This document shows, in pieces, positions 39,816 to 48,310 of a stretch of 55,217 nucleotides of DNA (position 1 is the first letter of the stretch; each line of letters begins with the position of its first letter). Source of the stretch: Mycobacterium attenuatum (GTDB taxonomy: Bacteria; Actinomycetota; Actinomycetes; Mycobacteriales; Mycobacteriaceae); assembly GCF_900566085.1 (NCBI RefSeq), contig NZ_UPHT01000059.1:1-55217 (forward strand). Reading direction: 5' to 3'. A program made the position numbers and the translations under genes. Under the pieces are notes generated by a model. The model was not told the DNA's origin. It made no database searches and saw only the letters and a program-made list of their open reading frames with translations.

Positions 39816-40610
39816 TCAGCAACTGCTTGCGTGGATCTTGGACACCAGCGTGGGATCGGTCGGCTCGGTGGCGCCCGGCCGCAGGCTCGCGAGCACCGCG
39901 TCGATGTCGTCGTTGTGGGCCAACGTGGTGAAGTCTGTGCCGAGGGCGAGATCGACCGAGTCGTCGGCACGGCTGTCGTGGAACAACTCGGTGCATGGCG
40001 CCACCAGCCATACCGCCGCCGCGGCGGCCTGGCCTGCGGTGCCGAACCGAATCTGGCCCTGGCAGGTCAGGCGGGTGCCGGCATAGACCGGGTCGTTGGC
40101 GGCCGTCGGCTGGGCGAAACCGAGATCCTGCATGGCCCCGGCGATGTCGCCGGCTTGACCGCCTCGTCCACTGGCGTTGAGCACGCGCACCCTGGTCTCG
40201 TTGAGTTTGGCCGGGGTCACGTCGGTCATTTCGGTTCGCGACACGGGTTCACCGAGTCTGGGGGGCGCCGTCGATCCGGCCGGTTGCGGCGGAGGATTGC
40301 ACGCCGCAGCCTCGCGGACGTCTACCGGGCGCGTCAGGGCAACCGTCCATACCACCGCCGTCGCGATCGCCAGCAGGACAACGGCGACAATGGCCGGGCG
40401 GGGGTTGCGCCGCCGAAATGGCCGACCGTGCTTGTCAAAGGCGGTGCCCTCGGTGATTTGTGCGACCACATGTGCACTGTAGTCGGCGCGTCTATCGCCG
40501 TATTCGGGGACGATGACGAGCTCGACCGGGGTGGTGTGACGTAAATCACAGTTGATTGAACCGAGTTCCGGGCACGAATCGTTTGGTGGATGCGTTCGAC
40601 GCTGGTACAA
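39816..40610 (-). CDS. cei: Envelope integrity protein Cei (LytR C-terminal domain)
   Basis: The protein has a cytoplasmic N-terminus (TAFDKHGRPFRRRNPRP), one membrane helix (AIVAVVLLAIATAVVWTVAL), then an external LytR_C domain (NETRVRVLNASGRGGQAGDIAGAMQDLGF) with cysteine pairs (CNPPP, TCQGQ, PCTEL). Cei (Rv2700) protects M. tuberculosis envelope integrity. Homologues begin near VPEYG; the matching codon here is ATC at 40514, and no ATG or GTG lies nearby. The only usual start upstream in frame that I see is TTG 40610, adding 32 residues. The start is therefore uncertain. Confidence 0.85.
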   Translation of the reverse strand: MYQRRTHPPNDSCPELGSINCDLRHTTPVELVIVPEYGDRRADYSAHVVAQITEGTAFDKHGRPFRRRNPRPAIVAVVLLAIATAVVWTVALTRPVDVREAAACNPPPQPAGSTAPPRLGEPVSRTEMTDVTPAKLNETRVRVLNASGRGGQAGDIAGAMQDLGFAQPTAANDPVYAGTRLTCQGQIRFGTAGQAAAAAVWLVAPCTELFHDSRADDSVDLALGTDFTTLAHNDDIDAVLASLRPGATEPTDPTLVSKIHASSC

Positions 40611-40654
40611 AGCGATGCTTGAACTTATGAGAGGGCATGCGAGGGGACGGAATA

Positions 40655-40957
40655 ATGCCTACCGACTATGACGCTCCACGGCGCACCGAGGCCGACGATG
40701 TGTCGGAGGATTCGCTGGAGGAGCTCAAAGCTCGACGGAACGAGGCGGCGTCGGCTGTGGTCGACGTGGACGAGTCCGAGTCCGCCGAGTCATTCGAGCT
40801 GCCAGGCGCCGATTTGTCAGGTGAAGAGCTGTCGGTGCGTGTCATCCCGAAGCAGGCAGACGAGTTCACCTGCTCGAGCTGTTTCCTGGTGCAACACCGC
40901 AGTCGACTGGCCAGCGAGAAGAACGGCGTGATGATCTGTACTGACTGCGCTGCTTGA
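40655..40957 (+). CDS. DUF4193 family protein (Rv2699c-like)
   Basis: The 100-residue, very acidic protein (DVDESESAESFELPGADLSG) ends in a zinc-ribbon-like pattern: EFTCSSCFLVQHRSRLA then GVMICTDCAA, two CxxC pairs. It is almost invariant among mycobacteria and common in actinobacteria as DUF4193. ATG 40655 has GAGGGGA upstream. Function unknown. It diverges from cei. Confidence 0.93.
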   Translation: MPTDYDAPRRTEADDVSEDSLEELKARRNEAASAVVDVDESESAESFELPGADLSGEELSVRVIPKQADEFTCSSCFLVQHRSRLASEKNGVMICTDCAA

Positions 40958-40971
40958 GCGAACAGCTGCGC

Positions 40972-41448
40972 TCAGCATGCCAGGGCCGACAGCACCCGCT
41001 CGGGGTGGCGACAGCTCACCAGCCAATATGGGGTGGGGTCATCAGGGTCGTCCAGCACCAGCAAAACCATGGGGCCGACCCACGCGCGATGCAGGACGAA
41101 CGCTGCCGGGTCGAGCTGGCGCCCCAGCGCTGCCGACTTGGCGGTGCGCGCCACTTCGGCCGATCGGGAGACGACGGTGACGGGCAGATGCGCCGCACCG
41201 GCCCACAGCTCGACGCCGGCCTGGCCGGCGGTGACTCGGATCTCCACCCGGCCCAGCCACAGCAGCGTGCCGGCGGCGACGGCGAACAACGTCGCGAACG
41301 ACAGCCAGTCGGGCAGGGCGCGAATACCCATGTTGACCTCGAACGCGATGAGCGCGGCCGCTGCAAAGCCCAGCGGCCACCACCACCAAGGCACCCGTAG
41401 CCGTTCCCGGTATCGCACGCTGTGCGGCGCGACGCGCGTACCTGACAT
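40972..41448 (-). CDS. DUF3093 membrane protein (Rv2698-like)
   Basis: The 158-residue protein has an N-terminal [26 protein letters not shown] (DUF3093 signature and first helix), a second helix ([16 protein letters not shown]), and a soluble C-terminal domain ([40 protein letters not shown]). It converges with DUF4193, diverges from dut, and is conserved beside dut in actinobacteria. Function unknown. Confidence 0.88.
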   Translation of the reverse strand: MSGTRVAPHSVRYRERLRVPWWWWPLGFAAAALIAFEVNMGIRALPDWLSFATLFAVAAGTLLWLGRVEIRVTAGQAGVELWAGAAHLPVTVVSRSAEVARTAKSAALGRQLDPAAFVLHRAWVGPMVLLVLDDPDDPTPYWLVSCRHPERVLSALAC

Positions 41449-41473
41449 TCGGTCAAGAGTAGTCTGTGGCCCC

Positions 41474-41938
41474 GTGTCGACCAGTCTGGCCGTTGTCCGT
41501 CTTGACCCCGAACTTCCGCTGCCCAGCCGCGCTCATCACGGCGACGCGGGGGTAGACCTCTACAGCGCGCAAGACGTTGAGCTGGCCCCGGGGCAGCGTG
41601 CCCTGGTGCCGACGGGCGTCGCAGTCGCCATCCCGTTGGGGATGGTGGGCCTTGTCCATCCGCGCTCGGGCTTGGCGTCGCGGGTGGGGCTTTCGATCGT
41701 CAACAGCCCGGGCACGATCGACGCGGGCTACCGTGGCGAGATCAAAGTCGCACTGATCAACCTCGACCCTGCCACGCCGATCGTGGTGCATCGAGGCGAC
41801 CGTATTGCCCAGCTGCTGGTGCAGCGGGTCGAGTTGGTCGAGCTGGTCGAGGTCGCGTCGTTCGACGAGGCCGGACTGGCACAGACATCCCGTGGCGATG
41901 GCGGTCACGGCTCCTCCGGCGGACATGCGAGTTTGTGA
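41474..41938 (+). CDS. dut: Deoxyuridine 5'-triphosphate nucleotidohydrolase
   Basis: dUTPase removes dUTP and makes dUMP for thymidylate. All five motifs are present in 154 residues: [40 protein letters not shown] and the C-terminal arm [10 protein letters not shown]. The start is GTG 41474 ([17 protein letters not shown]). Its TGA overlaps the next gene's ATG by one base, so translation is coupled to the DUF3710 gene. Confidence 0.98.
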   Translation: MSTSLAVVRLDPELPLPSRAHHGDAGVDLYSAQDVELAPGQRALVPTGVAVAIPLGMVGLVHPRSGLASRVGLSIVNSPGTIDAGYRGEIKVALINLDPATPIVVHRGDRIAQLLVQRVELVELVEVASFDEAGLAQTSRGDGGHGSSGGHASL

Positions 41939-42693
41939 TGACATTCGGTAAACGCACACGCAAGATTGATGGCGGGTCGACCTCGGCCGAACCGGCCGCG
42001 GCTGTTCCAAAAGCATCGGAACTGGCCGACGAAGACGGCGACGAGTTGGTGGGCCCGTTCGACATCGAAGACTTCGACGATCCTTCGGTTGCGGAGTTGG
42101 CCAGGCTCGACTTGGGTTCGGTGCTGATTCCGATGCCGGCGGCGGGCCAGGTGCAGGTTGAACTGACCGAGAACGGCGTTCCCAGTGCGGTGTGGATGGT
42201 GACGCCCAACGGCCGCTTCACCATCGCGGCCTACGCGGCGCCCAAATCTGCCGGCCTGTGGCGTGAGGTGGCCGGTGAGCTCGCCGAGTCGCTGCGCAAA
42301 GACTCCGCGCAGGTTTCCATCAAAGACGGCCCATGGGGCCGGGAAGTGATCGGTACGGCCGCGGGCGTGGTGCGTTTTATCGGTGTCGACGGCTACCGCT
42401 GGATGATCCGGTGCGTCGTCAACGGCCCGCACGAGACGATCGATGCTTTAACCGAGGAGGCCCGCGAGGCATTGGCGGACACGGTGGTGCGTCGCGGAGA
42501 CACCCCGCTGCCGGTGCGTACTCCGCTGCCGGTGCAGTTGCCCGAGCCGATGGTGGAGCAGCTGCGCGAGGCCGCGGCCGTCCAGCAGGCGCAGGCGCAG
42601 GCGGAGGCTCAGCAGCAAGCCAGCCCGCCGACAGCGCGGCGCGGTGCTGGTGGGTCGGCGATGCAGCAGTTGCGCAGCAGCACCAGCGGCTAG
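41938..42693 (+). CDS. DUF3710 family protein (Rv2696c-like)
   Basis: The protein of about 251 residues has an acidic head (ASELADEDGDELVGPFDIEDFDD), a core typical of DUF3710 (LDLGSVLIPMPAAGQVQVEL, VSIKDGPWGREVIGTAAGVVRFIGVDGYRWMIR, NGPHETIDALTEEAREALADTVVRRG) and a glutamine-rich tail. Coupled to dut. It converges with the hydrolase gene, the two TAG stops sharing the palindrome CTAG at 42690-42693. Function unknown. Confidence 0.88.
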   Translation: MTFGKRTRKIDGGSTSAEPAAAVPKASELADEDGDELVGPFDIEDFDDPSVAELARLDLGSVLIPMPAAGQVQVELTENGVPSAVWMVTPNGRFTIAAYAAPKSAGLWREVAGELAESLRKDSAQVSIKDGPWGREVIGTAAGVVRFIGVDGYRWMIRCVVNGPHETIDALTEEAREALADTVVRRGDTPLPVRTPLPVQLPEPMVEQLREAAAVQQAQAQAEAQQQASPPTARRGAGGSAMQQLRSSTSG

Positions 42694-43415
42694 GGTTTGC
42701 GGTTCTGGGGGCCTTCCCAGGTCTCGGCCAGCGCTGCCAGGCAGGCGGCTCCCAGCGCAGCGGGATCAGCGCCGATCTCATCCAGCGTGACCGTCCGTAA
42801 CGCGGCCTGCGGAGCCGAGGTTACCCAGTCAACACCCACCTGCAGCGGGTGAATCGGGTCGTCGACAGCCGCGGCGATCCCCAAGGGCGCATTCAGCCGC
42901 TCCAGGTCGCTGCAGCCAGGTGCGACATAGGCTGCGGCTTCCTCCATGGCGCCGGGTAACTGCGGCCATTGCACCCGCCAGGAGCGGGCCAGCTCGTCGG
43001 CCAACCAGGCTGGGCTGGATGCCCGCATCTGCGTCGTGGTCGCCGCCAGGCCGTCACGGCGCAGCTGCGATGCTGTGTAACGAGCCGCATGCGCGGCCGG
43101 GGCCGCCTCGGGTGGCCCCGTCCACGCGGGTAGCGCGGCCAGGACGGCCACTGTCCGGTCGGGGTGGGCCAGCGCCCATGCGGCGGCGACGGCGGCTCCG
43201 ATCGAAATGCCGCCGACCACCACGCGACCGCGGCGTGCGGCGTCATCCAAGGCGGCGAGGTAGCCGGCTATCAACTGCTCCGGTTGCGGCGCAGGTGTCA
43301 TCAGCACCCCGCCGGCACCGCGCACGGGCCCCGAAAACGCCCGCTGGACGTAGTCTTCGTCGGAACCGGTTCCAGGCAACACCACGGCCGTGACTCCGCG
43401 AAAATCGATTGGCAT
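42690..43415 (-). CDS. Alpha/beta-hydrolase-like protein (Rv2695-like)
   Basis: The 241-residue protein has an alpha/beta-hydrolase core with GTGSDEDYVQRAFSGP, nucleophile-type elbow GGISIGAAVAAAWAL, AVLAALPAWTG and a late IDDPIHPLQ. The serine and an Asp/His pair are plausible, but the catalytic histidine is not at the usual C-terminal place. ATG 43415 (MPIDFRGVTAVV) matches the orthologue start; ATG 43436 is possible. Substrate unknown. Confidence 0.82.
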   Translation of the reverse strand: MPIDFRGVTAVVLPGTGSDEDYVQRAFSGPVRGAGGVLMTPAPQPEQLIAGYLAALDDAARRGRVVVGGISIGAAVAAAWALAHPDRTVAVLAALPAWTGPPEAAPAAHAARYTASQLRRDGLAATTTQMRASSPAWLADELARSWRVQWPQLPGAMEEAAAYVAPGCSDLERLNAPLGIAAAVDDPIHPLQVGVDWVTSAPQAALRTVTLDEIGADPAALGAACLAALAETWEGPQNRKP

Positions 43416-43571
43416 TGCTTGATAGTGCCCGGCCATTGCGGGTATTCCGACCCGGGTGCATCGATACGTGTGGCGGAGGGGAACCAACAGGTCTACGGTG
43501 ACCGTTGGCATAGATGGAATGCTGATTGCAAGAAGAGCTTCCGTAACGACGTTGAAGTGTCAGGAGAGGCC

Positions 43572-43940
43572 ATGGGGGCCCAAGGTTATCTGCGCCGGCT
43601 GACCCGTCGGTTGACGGAAGACCCCGAGCAGCGCGACGTCGAAGAGTTGTCGGACGAAGTGCTCACTACCGGCGCGCAGCGCGTCATCGATTGCCAGCGT
43701 GGTCAGGAGGTCACGATGGTGGGCACGCTGCGCAGTGTGGAAACCAACGGCAAAGGTTGCGCCGGTGGTGTACGTGCCGAGTTGTTCGACGGTAGCGACA
43801 CCGTGACGTTGGTGTGGTTGGGCCAGCGCCGGATCCCCGGCATCGACTCGGGCCGCACGCTGCGGGTACGCGGCCGGCTGGGCAAGCTGGAAAACGGGAG
43901 CAAGGCCATCTACAACCCGCACTACGAAATTCAGCGGTGA
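43572..43940 (+). CDS. OB-fold nucleic-acid-binding protein (Rv2694c-like)
   Basis: The 122-residue protein has a short helical head (GYLRRLTRRLTEDPEQRDVEEL) and an OB-fold (GQEVTMVGTLRSVETNGKGCAGGVRAELFDGSDTVTLVWLGQRRIPGI, RTLRVRGRLGKLENGSKAIYNPHYEI), similar to tRNA-anticodon/RecG-wedge-type OB domains. ATG 43572 has AGGAGAGG directly upstream. It precedes a DUF3159 membrane protein on the same strand, 24 bases apart. Role unknown. Confidence 0.92.
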   Translation: MGAQGYLRRLTRRLTEDPEQRDVEELSDEVLTTGAQRVIDCQRGQEVTMVGTLRSVETNGKGCAGGVRAELFDGSDTVTLVWLGQRRIPGIDSGRTLRVRGRLGKLENGSKAIYNPHYEIQR

Positions 43941-43964
43941 CCATCTGCATCATCTGGGTCCGTC

Positions 43965-44633
43965 GTGAGTGCTAACCGCCTCAGCGCCGAGCGCCTGCTG
44001 GCGCAAGCCGGTGGTGTGAGCGGTCTGATCTATTCGTCGCTGCCGGTGGTCATTTTTGTCGCGGTGTCCAGCATCGCCGGATTGCTGCCCGCAATCGCGT
44101 CTGCCGTGGGCGTGGCCGCGCTGGTGTTGCTACTGCGGCTGATTCGGCGGGAGTCCGCCCAGCCCGCCGTTTCCGGGTTCTTCGGGGTCGCCGTGTGTGC
44201 ACTGATCGCATACCTGGTGGGTCAGTCCAAGGGCTATTTCCTGCTGGGTATTTGGATGTCGTTGCTGTGGGCGGTGATTTTCGCCCTGTCGGTGGTGATT
44301 CGCCGGCCCGCCGTCGGCGTCCTCTGGAGCTGGGCCGCCGGACGGGACCGCAATTGGCGAGACACAGCCCGGGCCAGGTGCGCGTTTGACATCGCCACGC
44401 TGGGTTGGACGCTGGTGTTTGCAGCTCGGTTCGTCGTCCAGCGGCTTCTCTACGACGCTGACAAGACCGGCTGGCTGGGCGTCGCACGGATCGGGATGGG
44501 CTGGCCGCTCACCGCGATGGCAGCGCTGGCTACCTACGCCGCGATAAAGGCCGCTCAGCGGGTGATGCCGGTCCTGGAGGATCCCGTGGCCAAAGGCGTC
44601 GCACAGCTGGATATCGACGCCGGTCGGGATTAG
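43965..44633 (+). CDS. DUF3159 integral membrane protein (Rv2693c-like)
   Basis: The 222-residue protein has about five to six helices (VVIFVAVSSIAGLLPAIASAVGVAALVLLL, FFGVAVCALIAYLVGQS, LGIWMSLLWAVIFALSVVI, GMGWPLTAMAALATYAAIKAA). The DUF3159 core is WMSLLWAVIFALSVVIRRPAVGVLW and FAARFVVQRLLYDADKTGWLGVARI. The start is GTG 43965. It is probably co-transcribed with the OB-fold gene upstream. Function unknown. Confidence 0.88.
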   Translation: MSANRLSAERLLAQAGGVSGLIYSSLPVVIFVAVSSIAGLLPAIASAVGVAALVLLLRLIRRESAQPAVSGFFGVAVCALIAYLVGQSKGYFLLGIWMSLLWAVIFALSVVIRRPAVGVLWSWAAGRDRNWRDTARARCAFDIATLGWTLVFAARFVVQRLLYDADKTGWLGVARIGMGWPLTAMAALATYAAIKAAQRVMPVLEDPVAKGVAQLDIDAGRD

Positions 44634-44769
44634 GCGCCCGTCCTCTATAAGCGCGTGCGCGCACGGCGACGAATGTGCATACCGGGCGGGATCGGCCGGG
44701 TTCGACCCGCCCGAGTACTCACAGTGAAGGCCTTGGGCGCACGCTCAAGGCGCGTTGCGTGCCTGCCGG

Positions 44770-45432
44770 TCACGTCGGCGGCAGCAATAGCCGGCTCAGC
44801 TCCTCCTCTGCCTCGGTGACCGCGACGAAGAGCAACTCATCGCCCCCTTCCAGCGGTTCATCGGCTTGCGGCACGATGACGCGCGGTCCGCGCAGGATCG
44901 TCACCAGAACGGCGTCTCGCGGCAATTGCAGTTTGCGCACCGGCTTGCCGCCCCAGGGCGTGTCGTCGGGCAGCGTGATCTCCACCAGGTTTGCCTGGCC
45001 CTTGCGGAATTCCATCAGCCGTACCAGGTCACCGACGGCCACGGCCTCCTCGATCAGCGAGGCCAGCATGCGCGGGGTGGACACGGCAACGTCGACGCCC
45101 CAGGCGTCGGTGAACAGCCATTCGTTGCGGGGATCGTTGACTCGGGCCACCACCCGGGGCACCGCGAATTCGGTCTTGGCGAGCAGGCTGAGTACCACGT
45201 TGACCTTGTCGTCGCCGGTAGCGGCAACCACCACATCGAAATCTTCGAGGTGCACCGACTCCAGCAGGCTCAGCTCGCAGGCATCGCCCAGTTGCCAGTG
45301 CGCGGTCGGGATGGCGTCGGGGTCGAGGTGGTCGCGGTTGCGCTCGATCAAGGTCACGTCGTGCCCATTGCCGATGAGCTCGCGAGTGACTGAGCGGCCG
45401 ACCGCGCCGGCCCCGGCGACGACTACTTTCAT
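44770..45432 (-). CDS. trkB: Potassium uptake regulatory protein TrkB (CeoC)
   Basis: This 220-residue RCK protein is the second Trk cytoplasmic subunit. The NAD-binding fold VVVAGAGAVGRSVTREL, LLAKTEFAVPRVVARVNDPRNEWLF and a TrkA_C domain (RKGQANLVEITLPDDTPWGGKPVRKL to DELLFVAVTEAEEELSRLL) are clear. ATG 45432 (MKVVVAGAG) gives the family length. It follows trkA by 64 bases on the same strand, forming the two-gene trk unit. No TrkH/TrkG membrane channel is in this window. Confidence 0.95.
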   Translation of the reverse strand: MKVVVAGAGAVGRSVTRELIGNGHDVTLIERNRDHLDPDAIPTAHWQLGDACELSLLESVHLEDFDVVVAATGDDKVNVVLSLLAKTEFAVPRVVARVNDPRNEWLFTDAWGVDVAVSTPRMLASLIEEAVAVGDLVRLMEFRKGQANLVEITLPDDTPWGGKPVRKLQLPRDAVLVTILRGPRVIVPQADEPLEGGDELLFVAVTEAEEELSRLLLPPT

Positions 45433-45496
45433 CTGCGCCACTCCTTAACCCCGGCTCGAAGCCTGGCCCAGCCGGCGTCTTCGTCGTCGGCGCATT

Positions 45497-46180
45497 TCAT
45501 TTGCGCGGTCCTGACTCGAAGTCCTCACTGGGTGGCAGGGCCGCGATGGCAACCGCCTCGGCTGCCCGGCCAGAGATCGCGGCGACATAGACCTGGTCGC
45601 CGGCCTGCAGGATCGTCTTGGGTTCCGGTAAGACGCCCGTTCCGAAGCGGATCAGGAAGGCCACCCGCGCGCCGGTGGCCTGCTCCAGGTCGGTTACCCG
45701 GCGCCCGATCCAGTCCTCGTGCAAGATCACCTCGGCGACGGCGACGGTACCCGTGGGATCACGCCACTTCGCGGTCTCGGTTTCGCGCAGCAGCGCGTTG
45801 AGTAGCCGATCGGTGGTCCAGGGCACGGTGGCGATCGTGGGTATGCCCAGCCGCTCGTAGACCTCGGCACGCTTGGCGTCGTAAATGCGGGCGACCACCC
45901 GCGGCACACTGAAGGTTTCCCTGGCCAACCGTGCCGAGATGATGTTGGAGTTGTCCCCGGAAGACACCGCGGCGAATGCGTCGGCTCCCTCGATGCCGGC
46001 CCGCAGCAGTACGTCTCGATCGAATCCCTGTCCCAGGACCCGCTCACCGGCAAACTCGGGGCTGAGCCGGTTGAAAGCGGTGCTGTCGCGGTCGATCACC
46101 GCCACATCGTGGCCGATCCGGGACAGCGCGTCGGCCACCGACGAGCCGACCCGGCCGCAGCCCATCACTACCACTCGCAC
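45497..46180 (-). CDS. trkA: Potassium uptake regulatory protein TrkA (CeoB)
   Basis: This 227-residue RCK protein has Rossmann motif VVVMGCGRVGSSVADALSRIGH, the ligand loop FAAVSSGDNSNIISARLARE, and a TrkA_C domain (HEDWIGRRVTDLEQATGARVAFLIRFG to GDQVYVAAISGRAAE). GTG 46180 was chosen because GAGGAC precedes it and it gives the M. tuberculosis length; frames upstream are low-quality. It is transcribed first in the trkA-trkB pair and diverges from the APC permease gene. Confidence 0.95.
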   Translation of the reverse strand: MRVVVMGCGRVGSSVADALSRIGHDVAVIDRDSTAFNRLSPEFAGERVLGQGFDRDVLLRAGIEGADAFAAVSSGDNSNIISARLARETFSVPRVVARIYDAKRAEVYERLGIPTIATVPWTTDRLLNALLRETETAKWRDPTGTVAVAEVILHEDWIGRRVTDLEQATGARVAFLIRFGTGVLPEPKTILQAGDQVYVAAISGRAAEAVAIAALPPSEDFESGPRK

Positions 46181-46312
46181 TTGACGTCCTCTCGGCTGTG
46201 TCCTGCGCGTCGCACCCAATCGGCGAACCGTCCGGGCAGCTGATTCCGGTGCGGAAAATTCTCGCCCAGGGAACGCTACCGTCAAAGCCGTCGGGGCTTA
46301 CCCTTGGCTCTC

Positions 46313-48310
46313 GTGTCCAAACTTTCCACCGCCGCGCGCCGGCTGCTGATCGGCAGGCCGTTTCGCAGCGACCGGCTGAGCCACACGCTACTGCCGAAGC
46401 GGATCGCGTTGCCGGTATTCGCCTCGGATGCGATGTCGTCGGTGGCCTACGCCCCCGAAGAGATCTTCCTGATGCTGTCAGTGGCCGGTCTGGCCGCCTA
46501 CTCCATGGCGCCGTGGATAGCGCTGGCGGTGGCCGCGGTATTGCTCGTGGTGGTTTCGAGCTACCGGCAAAACGTCCACGCCTATCCATCCGGGGGCGGG
46601 GACTACGAAGTCGTCAGCACCAACCTGGGCCCCACCGCCGGTCTCGTGGTCGCCAGCGCCCTGATGGTCGATTATGTTCTCACGGTTGCGGTTTCGATCG
46701 CATCGGCGATGTCGAATATCGGCTCGGCGATCCCGTTCGTCTATGAGCACAAGGTGTTGTTCGCCGTCAGCGCCATCGTGCTGGTGACGGCGATGAACCT
46801 GCGCGGGGTTCGCGAATCAGGGCTGGCATTCGCCGTGCCGACCTACGCGTTCATCATCGGCGTCGGCGCGATGCTCTGTTGGGGGCTGTTCCGGATCTAC
46901 GTGCTGGGCAACCCGCTGCGCGCCGAATCCGCCGGATTCGTCATGCACGCCGAACACGGCAAGGTCGTCGGTGCCGCACTGGCATTCCTGGTGGCCCGCT
47001 CGTTCTCCTCGGGCTGCGCGGCGCTGACGGGCGTAGAGGCGATCAGCAACGGGGTGCCGGCGTTTGAAAAACCCAAGTCGCGTAACGCTGCGACAACGCT
47101 GCTCATGCTGGGCACCATCGCGGTGACCCTGCTGATGGCCATGGTCTTGCTGGCCGTCGAGACCGGCGTCCAGGTCGTCGACGATCCCGAGACCCAGCTG
47201 ACCGGAGCCCCGTCGGGCTATCAACAAAAGACATTGGTCGCCCAGCTGGCGCAGACCGTGTTCGGCGGCTTCCACATCGGGTTCCTGCTGATCGCCGCGG
47301 TCACCGCGCTGATCTTGGTGTTGGCGGCCAACACCGCATTCAACGGCTTCCCGGTGCTGGGCTCGGTGCTGGCGCAGCACAGCTACCTGCCACGCCAGCT
47401 GCACACCCGCGGTGACCGCCTGGCGTTCTCCAACGGGATCTTGTTCCTTGCGGCCGCCGCCATCGCTGCGGTGGTGGCCTTCCGCGCCGAACTCACGGCA
47501 CTGATCCAGCTGTACATCGTCGGAGTCTTCATTTCGTTCACGCTGAGCCAGATCGGAATGGTCCGGCACTGGACCCGGTTGCTTCGCACCGAGACCGATC
47601 CCGCCGTGCGGCGCAGGATGATCCGCTCTCGGGTGGTCAACGCCGTCGGATTGGTCTCCACCGGCACCGTCCTGCTTATCGTTCTGGTAACGAAATTCCT
47701 AGTAGGCGCCTGGATTGCGATTGTCGCCATGGGCGCCCTCTTCATCCTCATGAAGCTGATCCGCCGCCACTATGACACGGTCAACCGGGAATTGGCCGAA
47801 CAGGCCGCAGCACAGGACAACGAAATCGTGTTGCCCAGCCGAAATCACGCCGTGGTCCTGGTGTCTAAGTTGCACCTGCCGACGATGCGCGCGCTGGCCT
47901 ACGCGCGGGCGACACGTCCCGATGTGCTCGAGGCCGTCACGGTCAGCGTCGACGACGCCGAAACCCGAGATCTGGTGCACAAGTGGGAGGAAAGCGATAT
48001 CAGCGTGCCGCTGAAGGTCATTGCCTCGCCGTACCGGGAAATTACCCGGCCGGTGCTCGATTACGTCAAACGGGTCAGCAAGGAATCCCCGCGCACCGTG
48101 GTGACGGTGTTCATCCCGGAGTACGTGGTGGGCCGGTGGTGGGAGCAGTTGTTGCACAACCAAAGTGCGCTACGGCTCAAGGGAAGGCTGCTGTTCATGC
48201 CCGGGGTGATGGTGACTTCGGTTCCCTGGCAACTGACTTCGTCGGAGCGAGTAAAGACGTTGCAGCCGCACGTGGCTCCCGGCGACGCGAGACGGGGAAT
48301 TTTCGATTGA
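46313..48310 (+). CDS. APC-family permease (Rv2690c-like)
   Basis: The 665-residue protein has 12 predicted helices with APC features: DAMSSVAYAPEEIFLMLSVAG near the N-terminus, YPSGGGDYEVV, TAMNLRGVRESGLAFAVPTY, SSGCAALTGVEAISNGVPAF and LVLAANTAFNGFPVLGSVLA. A soluble C-terminal region of about 170 residues (HAVVLVSKLHLPTMRALAYAR, VTVSVDDAETRDLVHKWEES) looks like a USP-type regulatory domain. The start is GTG 46313 (VSKLSTAARR). Close to KUP/amino-acid permeases; substrate unproven, though the trk neighbours make K+ worth considering. Confidence 0.9.
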   Translation: MSKLSTAARRLLIGRPFRSDRLSHTLLPKRIALPVFASDAMSSVAYAPEEIFLMLSVAGLAAYSMAPWIALAVAAVLLVVVSSYRQNVHAYPSGGGDYEVVSTNLGPTAGLVVASALMVDYVLTVAVSIASAMSNIGSAIPFVYEHKVLFAVSAIVLVTAMNLRGVRESGLAFAVPTYAFIIGVGAMLCWGLFRIYVLGNPLRAESAGFVMHAEHGKVVGAALAFLVARSFSSGCAALTGVEAISNGVPAFEKPKSRNAATTLLMLGTIAVTLLMAMVLLAVETGVQVVDDPETQLTGAPSGYQQKTLVAQLAQTVFGGFHIGFLLIAAVTALILVLAANTAFNGFPVLGSVLAQHSYLPRQLHTRGDRLAFSNGILFLAAAAIAAVVAFRAELTALIQLYIVGVFISFTLSQIGMVRHWTRLLRTETDPAVRRRMIRSRVVNAVGLVSTGTVLLIVLVTKFLVGAWIAIVAMGALFILMKLIRRHYDTVNRELAEQAAAQDNEIVLPSRNHAVVLVSKLHLPTMRALAYARATRPDVLEAVTVSVDDAETRDLVHKWEESDISVPLKVIASPYREITRPVLDYVKRVSKESPRTVVTVFIPEYVVGRWWEQLLHNQSALRLKGRLLFMPGVMVTSVPWQLTSSERVKTLQPHVAPGDARRGIFD

